DNA of 64,000 nucleotides from Pseudoflavitalea sp. G-6-1-2 (lineage in GTDB: Bacteria; Bacteroidota; Bacteroidia; Chitinophagales; Chitinophagaceae). Shown in pieces: positions 1 to 9,294 of the stretch (positions are counted from its first letter, which is position 1; each line of letters opens with the position of its first letter). A program made the position numbers and the translations under genes. Location of the stretch: NCBI RefSeq assembly GCF_012927185.1, contig NZ_JABBGB010000002.1:1-64000 (forward strand). The letters are read 5' to 3'. Below the pieces are notes generated by a model. That model saw only the letters and a list, made by a program, of their open reading frames with translations, was not told the origin of the DNA and did no database searches.

Positions 1-111
1 ACCGCCGCGTGTGTTGGCATTATTGTAGATATCCATGATGCCTTGCCCGCTTTTTTTCCCAAAGATCTCCAGATCTCCGATGGTCTGTTCGTCTGTTCTC
101 AATAAGTTCAT
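1..111 (-). CDS. MutS-like protein, N-terminal fragment (cut by window edge)
   Basis: Only the first 37 codons are visible, read leftward from an ATG at 111. They encode a start rich in D/E with the pattern DEQTIGDLEIFG, then IMDIYNNANTRGG at the edge. This resembles the N-terminus of Bacteroidota MutS-related proteins, which begin directly at the core/lever domain and carry a similar N-x-x-x-TRGG segment before the C-terminal ATPase. It lies 22 nt downstream of the second Gld-like permease on the same strand, so it is probably cotranscribed with it. The ATPase domain that would settle the call is outside the window, so the family assignment is from memory of a short motif. Confidence 0.5.
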   Translation of the reverse strand, partial: MNLLRTDEQTIGDLEIFGKKSGQGIMDIYNNANTRGG

Positions 112-133
112 AGCATGTATGTTTACCTGATTT

Positions 134-2440
134 TTATTTTCTTTTTCTTCTGATCAATATGATGATGGCAGTTAAGAGAAGCACACCGGGCAGGATCCAT
201 ATGAACAATATCTTTTGTACATAAGCTCCCCTTTCGGATACAGTCAGCAAAATATCTACCGGAAGAGTCATCGATAATTCAACAGGAAAATGATTGTTGG
301 TAAGCCAGCTATGGGCACCTTCGATGAAGTCAAGATTCATTGCAATCCGTAGATTGCTGATAAAATCCGCACTTCCGCAAACAATGATCCGCTGTTCTTT
401 TTGACCGATATTTCTGGTTAACTGAAATGATGTAGCAAATGTATTCCGCTGCAGATCGCCCGCCAGTGCATTGAAAGCTGGTAAAGTGGAATCGATCACC
501 AGATCACCGGCTTTGAGCCAGGTTTTGTTTGGCGCAGTGTGCAACAATAGATTGCCCGAAAAATTGCTCCCACTGATGGTATCAATACCTGCAGTATAGG
601 GCATTCCAACAAGTGGTATGCCTGTTGCCAGCCATGAAAGCGAATCAACCCTTACAGTGGGAAGTGCTACCACTTTTTCGGGAGTTTCATCATAGGAAGG
701 TTGTACTATCTGCCCGGGCAGGAGTTGTACGCCCAGCTGATGCAGCAGCGGATTGAGCACGTATTGTTTACCTGGTTTGCCAAGGATCATCATGTTGCCG
801 CCCTTGTCTAAATAGCTTTTTATTTTCGCCTGTACGCCGGTACTTAGATCCATTATCGGATCAGCCAAAACCAGCGTTGCCATATCCATGGGAACGTCCT
901 GCGTGTTCAGGTTAAGGGTATCTATATCAAAACCCAAATTTGCTAAAGAGGATCTGATGCTTTTATCTGTATGGTCATAATAGCCCCGGTCGCCCCTCTT
1001 GCGTATATCCCTTTCCAGTTCTCCTGTAAGGAAGTAGATTTTTGAGATCTTATCCGGCTCCAGCAATCGCTTCAATACCGAAGCCATATTACCCCTGTTA
1101 GGCCAGCATTCGACATCATTCATTGTACGGGCCACCTCTGTGCGACCTTTGTATTTCAATAACATTATCATCCGGTTGCCTTCCTTTTTGAGGTCTGCTA
1201 TCTTTCGCATCTCCTCCGGTGTTTTGAAGTGACTGATATCCCACTCATTCCGTTCCGCCACTTTGAGTGCAATCTGCCGTAAGGTTTTGCCAGGATAGAT
1301 CTGTAGCCAGGCGCTGTCTGATGTTTGCGGGTCTATATCATAGAAATATTCATAGTTGAATTTGATATCCGGTTTAAAGCGCAAATACTGATCCCAAAGA
1401 AAAGTCATATAACTGGGGTTACGCTTCTCCGGCATGCCTTTGGAAAAGGTGGATGATCTGCTCAGGATGTTTACATACAATGTTACTTCTAAACTGCTGT
1501 CTCCAATTGCGGAGAGCATCTTCTGCAATTCCGGAGGAATCGTATTGCTTTTGGTATAGGTTGTATCCCAGTATTTCGTCAGCACTGGCCTTGAGGTCAG
1601 ATATCCGGTCAGCAATGCTACTACCATAACAAGTACGTAACGGCCAGTTCTGATATACCATGCCTTCGACTCCCTGCCCGACTGCAGTTTAATAATGGTA
1701 AAGCTTACGAAGATGAATGCAATCACCAGGAAGTAAAAAATATCTCTGGTAACCACTAAGCCAAAAATCATTTTTTGTGTACGGTTCTGCAAAGAAAGGA
1801 ACCAGGTGATGTCCCTGATGAAATCGTATTGCTGCCAGAGCATCCCGATCTTGTCCAGCGCAAAAATGATCATGAATGTGCTGATAGCTGAGATCACCGG
1901 ATGTATTGAAATGCTCGACATGAACAGTCCGATCGCTGAATAGGCACAAACCAACAAATAAAATCCAATCAGGCCAGATATAAATATTCCATAGTCTTCC
2001 TTATGGATGTCCACCACTCCCATTACCATCACAATGCCAACGATGGCCACCAACATTAACAGGTACAACATGATCCCCAGGTACTTTCCCAGCACAATCT
2101 GTCGCAGTCCTGTAGGCGACGAATACAGCAATTTGATGGTACCGTTACTTTTTTCACGGCTGATCAATCCCATGGTGAGTAAGGGAATAAAGAGGTACAG
2201 ATAAGAGGCGGCTGTTTGATATGTCTTACCGAACAACATACCGGTAACAGAACGCGGCAACCAGGTCCAGTTTGGGTTACTGTTCTTTACCATCACCTCC
2301 TGCACATTGGCCATATTATGCAGCTGGTTGAAATAATCCAAAGCGATCAGCACCCAAAAGGCCAGCAGAACAATCCAGGCTATTGGCGAGTAAAAAAGGT
2401 AACGCAATTCATTTTTAGCTATTCTGATGATTAATCGCAT
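134..2440 (-). CDS. GldF-GldG-like ABC-2 permease fusion (copy 2)
   Basis: A 768-residue inner-membrane protein that joins two parts normally separate in gliding-motility ABC systems. Residues 1 to about 285 are an ABC-2-type permease domain with several hydrophobic helices (for example the LYLFIPLLTMGLISRE segment). Residues about 300 to 740 are a GldG/ABC_transp_aux-like periplasmic domain, containing the TGELER and GGNMMILGKPGKQ motifs. A final helix near 745-765 ends in RRKRK, placing the tail in the cytosol. It is a paralogue of the adjacent 789-residue protein (shared LGFDIDTLNL, LVLADP and PGKQ.VLNP motifs). The ATPase partner is probably the gene at 5016-5936. The substrate is unknown; gliding or export are possible family roles. 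Confidence 0.85.
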   Translation of the reverse strand: MRLIIRIAKNELRYLFYSPIAWIVLLAFWVLIALDYFNQLHNMANVQEVMVKNSNPNWTWLPRSVTGMLFGKTYQTAASYLYLFIPLLTMGLISREKSNGTIKLLYSSPTGLRQIVLGKYLGIMLYLLMLVAIVGIVMVMGVVDIHKEDYGIFISGLIGFYLLVCAYSAIGLFMSSISIHPVISAISTFMIIFALDKIGMLWQQYDFIRDITWFLSLQNRTQKMIFGLVVTRDIFYFLVIAFIFVSFTIIKLQSGRESKAWYIRTGRYVLVMVVALLTGYLTSRPVLTKYWDTTYTKSNTIPPELQKMLSAIGDSSLEVTLYVNILSRSSTFSKGMPEKRNPSYMTFLWDQYLRFKPDIKFNYEYFYDIDPQTSDSAWLQIYPGKTLRQIALKVAERNEWDISHFKTPEEMRKIADLKKEGNRMIMLLKYKGRTEVARTMNDVECWPNRGNMASVLKRLLEPDKISKIYFLTGELERDIRKRGDRGYYDHTDKSIRSSLANLGFDIDTLNLNTQDVPMDMATLVLADPIMDLSTGVQAKIKSYLDKGGNMMILGKPGKQYVLNPLLHQLGVQLLPGQIVQPSYDETPEKVVALPTVRVDSLSWLATGIPLVGMPYTAGIDTISGSNFSGNLLLHTAPNKTWLKAGDLVIDSTLPAFNALAGDLQRNTFATSFQLTRNIGQKEQRIIVCGSADFISNLRIAMNLDFIEGAHSWLTNNHFPVELSMTLPVDILLTVSERGAYVQKILFIWILPGVLLLTAIIILIRRKRK

Positions 2441-2521
2441 TTGCGCAATATTTTTATTTGATACAGTTAGATTTAGTCGGAAACATTTTGTTCAGTCAAT
2501 CCTACTCCGCTGTTTTAGCAT

Positions 2522-4891
2522 TTATCTTCTTTTTCGCCTAACCAGCAGTATGATCCCCAATAACATCAGTAATGATGGAACCACCCATACATAGATCAAC
2601 CTTTCCAGTTTAACCCAGGATGGCGTCATTTTGAGCCAGTTGTCTTCAGGGAATGGGAATAAGGTGTAGGCGGGATAACGGTTGTAGTTCAACCAGCTGA
2701 AAATGGCGCGTACACGATCTCGTTTACCGTTTTCTCCTATTCGCAGAGCACTCATAAAATCAGCATCGCCGGCAATCACAATGCGCTGTTCTTTGCCATT
2801 CTTCTGTCTGGTGAGCTGCAAAGCTGTATTGTAAGAATTTTCTTTTTGGTCTCCTTCCTGTTCATTAAATACAGGTGGTACCGAGTCCAGCACCAGTTTC
2901 CCTATCTTTTGCCAGCTCCTGTTCGGTATAGTTGAGAATAACGGGGTTGCTGTAAAGCCACTGTCTTTGTTGTAGAGAAGTCCGGAAACACCATGCATTA
3001 CTGCAGCCTGTGTATCACTGGAAGGTATGTGATTGCCTGAGAATTTAACCGTTCGTCGAAATGCTGCAAGATGGTATTCATCACCAAGGTCATATACGGT
3101 GGAAGTTTCATAATAAGGTACAACATCAGGGAGGTGATGAAAAGAGGGACGTACCAACTGGCCTGGCATCAGGTTTACTCCTAATTGCTGTAACATTGGG
3201 TTCAGCACGTGTTGCTTACCCGGCTCACCTAATATCAGCATATTTCCTCCGGCACCGATATACCTGTTGAGTTTGTTCAGTACCTCAGCACTCAAATCCC
3301 GTTTGGGATCTGCCAACACCAGTGTAGTAATATCCGATGGAACGTTCTGTGTTGCCAGGTTCAGGGTATCTATATCAAACCCTAAAGGATACAAGCTGTT
3401 CAGCCAGCCATATTCGCGCTCGCCCGTTTTGGTAACAGCACGTTCCAGCTCACCGGTAATAAAACCAATGCGAGGCATTTTTTCACCGGACAAGCGTTTG
3501 AAAGCTGCGTTAAAGGCAGGTTCAGTGGTGGCCTCTATATGGGAGGTGCCGGTTGAACCAGGGAAGAAGTTGATAAATACAGTACTGTTTTTCCAGGAGA
3601 TTTTGGTGCCTCTTTTATATCCGAAAATTCCGGGGTCTATTATTTTTCTGATCTCCTCCGGACCCATAAACATCGAAGAGTCTATTTTCATAGTTCTTGC
3701 TACAAGGCCTGCAATTTGTTTCAGGGATTTTCCCGGAAATCGCCAGTATTGCGAACTATCACCCGGAGGTACTGCGTAATAATACACTTGTTTGAACTGT
3801 ATGTCTGACTTAAATCTGCGGTAAGGTTCCCACAGGCTTAAATAACTGTTTGTGTTTGCAGGAAGGCCAATAAATGCATAAGGGTCATTTGGCTCTGTTG
3901 TGAGCAGGTTGGTATAGAGCGTTACTTCCATGGGCGCACCATCACATATTTTCAGGTTCTGTTGTGTTACCGGATGAAGGGTGTTGGTTTTCCCTGCAGA
4001 CAAATCAAGGTAACCTATGGCACTTTGCCGGGAGGATATATAGCCTACAGCAAGTATCAGTATAAAAACGGTAAGGTATCTTCCTGTTTTAACATACCAT
4101 GGAATCTGTTGTATTTTTCCTTTCATTACAAATAATGCATAGGAAACGAACATCAGTATGATCAAGATGAAATAGATAACGTCTTTGGTAGTGATGAGTC
4201 CCTTCAGCATTCTGCCTGTGCGGCTTTTCAAACTAAGGAACCATGTAAGGTCTCTTACAAAATCATATTGTTGCCATAAAGAGTCAATGCTATTCAGAAT
4301 AATGAGGATGGTGAAACTGATCACTGCTGCTACGATCGGATACCGGGAAAGACTGGAGGCGAAAAATCCAATGGCCGCGTAAGCTGAAAGCAGCAGGAAA
4401 ATACCGAAGCCTGCCGACAATAATAACCCGTAGTCTATGGATTTAATATCGAAGGCAGCCGTAATCATAAATGCCGCCAGAATCAACATAAACAGAAGAT
4501 TGAAAATTGTCATTCCCAGGAATTTGCCTGCCACCAGCTGGCGTATGCGCAAGGGGGATGAGTACAACAATCTATGCGTACCGGAATTGAATTCCCGGCT
4601 GATGATGTTCATCGTCAGCAATGGAATGAACAGATAGAGGTATTTCAGTACATCAGCAAGCATACCTCCTCCGGGCATTGTAATTAAACCTTCTGTTAAT
4701 GCTCCTGGATTGGTAAAAGGAAGATAAGGGAACTCCAAAGCCACGTTGTACATCCGGGGGCCCAGGCGGGCCAAAGGCATTGTATAGAAAAACGCACACA
4801 TCCACCAGAATACAATCAATGTAAACCAGGCAACCGGTGTATAGAAGAGATTCCTTAGTTCGTTCTTTGCTATGGTAAGAATCCGTTTCAT
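2522..4891 (-). CDS. GldF-GldG-like ABC-2 permease fusion (copy 1)
   Basis: A 789-residue paralogue of the downstream 768-residue protein, with the same order: N-terminal ABC-2 permease helices, a large GldG-like extracytoplasmic domain (TGELER near residue 474, then GGNMLILGEPGKQ), and a C-terminal helix followed by RRKRR. The extracytoplasmic domain carries an insertion of a few dozen residues relative to copy 2. It lies 124 nt downstream of the ATPase gene and 81 nt upstream of copy 2. The most economical model is an ABC-2 complex made of one ATPase and two non-identical permease subunits. In classical Gld systems GldF and GldG are separate polypeptides, so two tandem fusions are noteworthy. 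The substrate is unknown. Confidence 0.85.
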   Translation of the reverse strand: MKRILTIAKNELRNLFYTPVAWFTLIVFWWMCAFFYTMPLARLGPRMYNVALEFPYLPFTNPGALTEGLITMPGGGMLADVLKYLYLFIPLLTMNIISREFNSGTHRLLYSSPLRIRQLVAGKFLGMTIFNLLFMLILAAFMITAAFDIKSIDYGLLLSAGFGIFLLLSAYAAIGFFASSLSRYPIVAAVISFTILIILNSIDSLWQQYDFVRDLTWFLSLKSRTGRMLKGLITTKDVIYFILIILMFVSYALFVMKGKIQQIPWYVKTGRYLTVFILILAVGYISSRQSAIGYLDLSAGKTNTLHPVTQQNLKICDGAPMEVTLYTNLLTTEPNDPYAFIGLPANTNSYLSLWEPYRRFKSDIQFKQVYYYAVPPGDSSQYWRFPGKSLKQIAGLVARTMKIDSSMFMGPEEIRKIIDPGIFGYKRGTKISWKNSTVFINFFPGSTGTSHIEATTEPAFNAAFKRLSGEKMPRIGFITGELERAVTKTGEREYGWLNSLYPLGFDIDTLNLATQNVPSDITTLVLADPKRDLSAEVLNKLNRYIGAGGNMLILGEPGKQHVLNPMLQQLGVNLMPGQLVRPSFHHLPDVVPYYETSTVYDLGDEYHLAAFRRTVKFSGNHIPSSDTQAAVMHGVSGLLYNKDSGFTATPLFSTIPNRSWQKIGKLVLDSVPPVFNEQEGDQKENSYNTALQLTRQKNGKEQRIVIAGDADFMSALRIGENGKRDRVRAIFSWLNYNRYPAYTLFPFPEDNWLKMTPSWVKLERLIYVWVVPSLLMLLGIILLVRRKRR

Positions 4892-5015
4892 GCTTTGATC
4901 AGTTATTAGTATTGAAGCAACTCTTTATCGGGTGGACAGCAAAAGCCGGCCATGTCAACTTTTGCAGTAAAGCGTTGACAGGTATGGGTGAAATGAAATT
5001 GTATGATGGGAAAGA

Positions 5016-5936
5016 TTATCCTCCGGTATTCGACAATTGCTTGAATACTTCGTCGAGCACACCTTTTTCAAGATTGATCTCTTTGAGGCGCCACCCTCCT
5101 GCTACGCTGGCGGCAACCAACCTGTCAGTGATCTCTTCTTCACTGCCTTCAAAAAATATTCTGACCTGTTTGTCTGAGAGGAAATTCACTTCGGTAACAC
5201 CGGAGACTTTCATGATGTCCGCAGTTGCAGGTGGATTATCCATTCGCATGAGTACTGCGTTTGATTGGGCGTAGTTATTGAAGGCATCCATAGAATCGGA
5301 GAAGACAATTCTGCCGCCTTCGATCATGATCACTTCTCTGCAAAGGAGGTTCACTTCAGATAATACATGCGATGAAAAGAGTACGGTATGTTCTTCTGCA
5401 ATTTCTCTGATGAGTTTTCTTGCCTCAATCATTTGATTGGGGTCGAGTCCGTTGGTGGGTTCATCCATCACTACCAGTTTTGGTTTGTGAAGAATGGCTT
5501 GTGCAATGCCAACTCTTTGCCGGTATCCTCCTGAAAGATTATTGATCAAGCGAGAACTAAAATGCGTGATGCCACAACGTTCTTTTACTTCTGCTACCGC
5601 AGCTTTGATTTTTGATTTATCCATTAATCTGAGTTCTGCACAATACACCAGGTATTCATCGATGGTAAGATCGGTGTACAGCGGAGGCGTTTGGGGCAGA
5701 AAACCTATCTCCTTCTTTGCTTCCAGTGGATGTTTTCTTATATCGATATCATTGATGAAAACATTGCCTTCTGTTTGATTCAAAGTTCCGCAGATGATAT
5801 TCATGGTAGTGCTTTTACCGGCGCCATTGGAACCCAGCAATCCGATAATGCCTGCTTCTGCAATTTCGATATTGATATCGCGGATGGCCCAGTTGCTGCT
5901 GTATTTATGAGAAAGGTTTTCAGTTTTAAGTATCAT
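5016..5936 (-). CDS. ABC transporter ATP-binding protein (GldA-like)
   Basis: A 306-residue ABC ATPase. Walker A GSNGAGKST is at residues 35-43, a Q-loop glutamine in GFLPQTPP near 83, the signature LSGGYRQR from residue 135, Walker B LVVMDEP at 155-161, and the switch histidine in SSHVLSE. The C-terminal 80 residues form the accessory domain usual for ABC-2 exporters of the CcmA/GldA group. It is the first gene of an ATPase-permease-permease set, so it probably powers the two GldFG-like fusions. A 7-bp inverted repeat (4953-4959/4974-4980) sits between it and copy 1 of the permease but lacks a T-tract. Function as an ABC ATPase is certain from motifs; the transported substrate is not known. 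Confidence 0.93.
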   Translation of the reverse strand: MILKTENLSHKYSSNWAIRDINIEIAEAGIIGLLGSNGAGKSTTMNIICGTLNQTEGNVFINDIDIRKHPLEAKKEIGFLPQTPPLYTDLTIDEYLVYCAELRLMDKSKIKAAVAEVKERCGITHFSSRLINNLSGGYRQRVGIAQAILHKPKLVVMDEPTNGLDPNQMIEARKLIREIAEEHTVLFSSHVLSEVNLLCREVIMIEGGRIVFSDSMDAFNNYAQSNAVLMRMDNPPATADIMKVSGVTEVNFLSDKQVRIFFEGSEEEITDRLVAASVAGGWRLKEINLEKGVLDEVFKQLSNTGG

Positions 5937-6033
5937 GTTGCTTGTTATTAAAATTAATTAATACAATCCCGGCCCGACAGGTATTTCCCATCAGTGATGA
6001 ATAATTTAAAAAGGTTGTTGAAAATCAGCAGGG

Positions 6034-6807
6034 TCAGCTTCCGGTTGTTGGCACTACATCAGTTATGCTCACTATTGTAAAAAGCGCTGGTTTGTTTATG
6101 TTATGCTGTGAGTACTTGTTTTCATCCGGCAGCATTTTAATAAATCCGTCTGCATTATATAAATCCTCCAAACCACTTTTGGTATTACCTGTACCAAAGC
6201 AAAAAATGTTAAACCCTGCAAAAAACAAGAGGATACCAATGGCATTCAACTGTTCTTTAAAGAAACGCTGCGCCCTGGTGAGATGTACTCTAACGGTATT
6301 GTGAGAAATTTCAAGTTTGGTGGCAATTTCATCCCGGCTCAAACCTGCTTCACGGCTGAGCCAGAACACTTTTTGCTGCATTTGCGGAAGGCGGGTGAAG
6401 ATTGCAATCAGTTGGTGTTGTTGTTCTTTTCTGTCCATCCAGTTCTCTGCTGTGAAGCAATCCTGGTTTCTGCCAGTGTTGAATTCATGAAGGAGTTTTC
6501 TTTTTCTGCTTTCCTTTTTGATGTGTTTGTATGCAGCATGTATGGCTACCCGGTAGAGCCATCCACCGGGATTGTCATAAGTAAAAGTTTGTCGCTTTGC
6601 CCATAGTTTGAGGAAGGTGTCCTGTAAAATATCAGCAGCGATATGCCTGCATTTGGTGATAGCAACTATATCGGGAAAAAGGTATGGGGTGTAAGTAGCA
6701 ATCAGTTGATTGAACAGGCGCTCATCGCCCTGATCAATTGAGTGCAACGGATAATTGGGGGAGATCATTTTCAACCATTTTATATTTTGACCGTCGTTGT
6801 GGGGCAT
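6034..6807 (-). CDS. ECF sigma factor with hydrophobic C-terminal extension
   Basis: A 257-residue sigma-70 family protein. Region 2 covers about residues 28-105 (the DILQDTFLKLWAKR segment followed by GGWLYRVAIHAAY), and region 4 about 130-185, with a helix-turn-helix in SRDEIATKLEISHNTVRVHL. After region 4 comes a hydrophobic stretch (about 192-206) and a roughly 50-residue polar tail, longer than normal for ECF factors. The start ATG overlaps the stop of the upstream lipoprotein gene as TAATG, indicating translational coupling; a second ATG at codon 14 is possible. It is the second sigma factor of the locus and has no obvious anti-sigma of its own beside it. It may regulate the ABC genes that follow, which is an inference. 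Confidence 0.85.
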   Translation of the reverse strand: MPHNDGQNIKWLKMISPNYPLHSIDQGDERLFNQLIATYTPYLFPDIVAITKCRHIAADILQDTFLKLWAKRQTFTYDNPGGWLYRVAIHAAYKHIKKESRKRKLLHEFNTGRNQDCFTAENWMDRKEQQHQLIAIFTRLPQMQQKVFWLSREAGLSRDEIATKLEISHNTVRVHLTRAQRFFKEQLNAIGILLFFAGFNIFCFGTGNTKSGLEDLYNADGFIKMLPDENKYSQHNINKPALFTIVSITDVVPTTGS

Positions 6808-7748
6808 TAGCCGGAAATATTGAAGCCAACATCCTTCAGTATTTTCTGTATCACCTTGAATTTTTTTATGATCAGTGGGTATGCTGCAAAGTCAGTTTCG
6901 AAATTTGCCGTGGGATGATTGTTATAAAAAAATACAGCTTCCAGGTATGCCAGAAAATCTACCTGCCAGGTGGGTGAATAACGTTCATCCCCATGCCCTA
7001 ACTTTTCCATAAAACGGATTGGCAGAAAGCTGAAGTCTTCCAATTTTCCGTCTCCCTCCGGTGTTAATTTTGCGAGTTCCTGCAGATAGACACCTGGAGA
7101 CGAGGTTGTACTTTGTGTAATACTGTTGAATTCTGCGCCCAGCCGTTTTAAAGAGTCTGTCTCCAACATCTTGAACGCAATTACTCCCAGTGCGTCTGCT
7201 ATATATTTTCTTTGAGAAGAATCAGACAACTCTGCAGGATCAATATGGATCAACATAAGGGTGTTAAATCCCAGAAAAGGATGGTTTACCCTTCTTCCCA
7301 ATCCCTGAGAAGCTCTTTGACTTGCGCTCTTAACCACAAACAGGCTTTGCAGAAAATATCCGCGAGGTAACTGCGGTAATAATTTCTCTTTCAGAAAGGG
7401 CAACATAGAAATAACCACATCTTTGTCCGGAAGCAATACCCTGGAAGAAGTAACCTGGGTACCTAATGGAGAATATCCTATTGCCAGCTTGTGATAAAGG
7501 TAGCGGGGAATTCCTGCGCTATCCCCCACCTTTTCACGTGCAATAGTATCATTGTAATAAAGCGGTATACCCGTCTCCTGGTAAAACTGGTAAATGGCAT
7601 GATCTACAGGATCGGAGGGATTGTCTTTGACTGTTAGTTTATATGCATCTATATTGTCAGACTGCCGCAATGTTTCCTTTTTACATGAAACCATTGTTAG
7701 CGTGAGCAGAAATATCAGAAAGCCAATGGTATTATTTTTTGTAATCAT
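6807..7748 (-). CDS. Zinc metallohydrolase-like lipoprotein lacking HExxH
   Basis: A 313-residue predicted lipoprotein (hydrophobic N-terminus followed by VSCKKE, lipobox Cys22). Length, SusC/SusD context and the HID / SSQRKYIADAL region resemble the substrate-import-associated zinc metallohydrolase lipoproteins found behind SusC/SusD pairs. In those proteins this region is followed by HExxH. Here the equivalent residues read GVIAF (188-192), so the zinc ligands and catalytic Glu are absent. The protein is therefore probably a non-catalytic binding or structural component, if the family call is right. It is 47 nt downstream of susD and TAATG-coupled to the sigma factor. Family assignment rests on recalled motif pattern and context. 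Confidence 0.6.
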   Translation of the reverse strand: MITKNNTIGFLIFLLTLTMVSCKKETLRQSDNIDAYKLTVKDNPSDPVDHAIYQFYQETGIPLYYNDTIAREKVGDSAGIPRYLYHKLAIGYSPLGTQVTSSRVLLPDKDVVISMLPFLKEKLLPQLPRGYFLQSLFVVKSASQRASQGLGRRVNHPFLGFNTLMLIHIDPAELSDSSQRKYIADALGVIAFKMLETDSLKRLGAEFNSITQSTTSSPGVYLQELAKLTPEGDGKLEDFSFLPIRFMEKLGHGDERYSPTWQVDFLAYLEAVFFYNNHPTANFETDFAAYPLIIKKFKVIQKILKDVGFNISG

Positions 7749-7795
7749 AAAAGCTGTTTCAGATGTAGAAAATGTATCTGTTGATATTACCTGAA

Positions 7796-9280
7796 CTAAT
7801 GAAGTAAAGGCCTTTCGGGGCGGGGTTCATTAGAGATGACTCCCTGGCCGAATTCAATTTCTTTAATGGAAATGGGAAGTACATAAGCAGCCGGTTCTTC
7901 GGCATAGGGCTTTAGTTCGTAATATCCTTCCAGATACCGGCCTGATCCATCATACTGATAAGAATTGTGACGGGTAATTTTACCAAAGGGGTATTTGTTG
8001 TTGACACCATAACGCCTAAGATCAAACCAGCGATGGAACTCGAAACAAAGCTCTCTGCGCCGCTCGTTTCTGATAAAGTCAACCAATGCTGCTCCGCTTA
8101 CAGTGATATCAGTAAGATCTTCGGGTTTAAACCTGTTTTTCCGCAACTCCTGCAAAGTGTGGATGGCTTCTGCATCCTTGTTCAGAATGGCTAGTGCTTC
8201 GGCTTTATTCAGGTAAAGTTCCGGCAGGCGGATAGAAGCCATATCTGCTACTTCTACTTTTTCTTTTTCTCCGCATTTTCTTGCTACCAGGTCACCTGTA
8301 CCTGTAGCTTTAAAAAAGGCTGGCAACCTGAGGTCTTTCGATGAATAAATTCCAAGTAATTCGTTCGAAACACTATACGATTCTATTTCATAGTACACCG
8401 AAATATCCAACATCTTATTTTCCGTAACAGAACCTGGCACTGCTGAATAAATCAGCTCCGGAGATGCCTGATTCACAAAGGCAGTGCCGGAAGGCCAGCT
8501 ATTCATGTCCCTCAGTTTATATCGTTTTGCAATAACCTTATCTGCATAGGTCACTGCTTTTTCATAATTTTCCTGATAGAGGTATATCCTGCTCAATAAG
8601 GCCTGTGCTGTTGCCTGGTTCACTCTCAAAACAGCTGTTTCATTAAACCCATTCAGCTCTTTTTCGGCCTCAAGCAGATCCCTTTCAATCTGATCATACA
8701 CCTGCTGAACACTGGCTCTTTCAAAGGGTGCGTCCTGCACTTCAGGGGCTATCTTAAGTGGTACGCCATAATCAGCGGCAGCGGAGGCTGCCCTGAAAGG
8801 CTTCCCGTAAACATTTACCAGGATGAAGTAGTAGTAGGCTCTCAGCAAATGAGCTTCACCCGAAATTTTCCGTAATTTTTCTTCGGAAGCATTCTTCTCT
8901 CTCAATAATGGGATGTTATACAGGATAGTATTGAGGTCTGCAATTAATTTATACAACTTGAGATAAGTATTATTGTAGGCAACGTACGACAGTCCATCGC
9001 TTCTCCGTTCGGGCACCTGCTGCCAGAAGTGTATGCCAAATTGGTCGAAGGCATTAATCCGCATTAATGCACCTGGGTTATGCGATGCGTCATCATCCAT
9101 GAATGCAAGGCTTCCCCAGTGAGAGCCGCCTCCCAGATACACTTCCCCTATCAGCACTTCTTCCAGATCCTCCACCGATTGAATAAATGTCTCGTTCTGA
9201 GAATATGCTGCAAGGAATTTTTTACAGGAAGTGCCGGCAAGAACAAACGCAGCAATGATGAATGTTGTTATGATTTTCAT
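7796..9280 (-). CDS. SusD/RagB-family outer-membrane lipoprotein
   Basis: A 494-residue surface lipoprotein that would cap the adjacent SusC channel and bind the imported nutrient. The N-terminus is a lipoprotein signal ending GTSC (Cys19), followed by KKFLAAYSQNE, a classic SusD start. Helical TPR-like repeats follow (LLRAYYYFILVNVYG, ALLSRIYLYQENYEKAV), and the C-terminal half has the diagnostic IRNERRRELCFEFHRWFDLRRYG segment. It lies 14 nt downstream of susC, so both form one transcription unit. The substrate cannot be deduced: no glycoside hydrolase or peptidase is encoded in this unit. Confidence 0.95.
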   Translation of the reverse strand: MKIITTFIIAAFVLAGTSCKKFLAAYSQNETFIQSVEDLEEVLIGEVYLGGGSHWGSLAFMDDDASHNPGALMRINAFDQFGIHFWQQVPERRSDGLSYVAYNNTYLKLYKLIADLNTILYNIPLLREKNASEEKLRKISGEAHLLRAYYYFILVNVYGKPFRAASAAADYGVPLKIAPEVQDAPFERASVQQVYDQIERDLLEAEKELNGFNETAVLRVNQATAQALLSRIYLYQENYEKAVTYADKVIAKRYKLRDMNSWPSGTAFVNQASPELIYSAVPGSVTENKMLDISVYYEIESYSVSNELLGIYSSKDLRLPAFFKATGTGDLVARKCGEKEKVEVADMASIRLPELYLNKAEALAILNKDAEAIHTLQELRKNRFKPEDLTDITVSGAALVDFIRNERRRELCFEFHRWFDLRRYGVNNKYPFGKITRHNSYQYDGSGRYLEGYYELKPYAEEPAAYVLPISIKEIEFGQGVISNEPRPERPLLH

Positions 9281-9294
9281 TCTGGTAGAGTTTG

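Noticed and set aside
4953-4980. Inverted repeat TGTCAAC/GTTGACA with a 14-nt loop between ATPase and permease genes
   Set aside because: Only 7 bp, no T-tract, and not obviously placed for a promoter; too weak to call.
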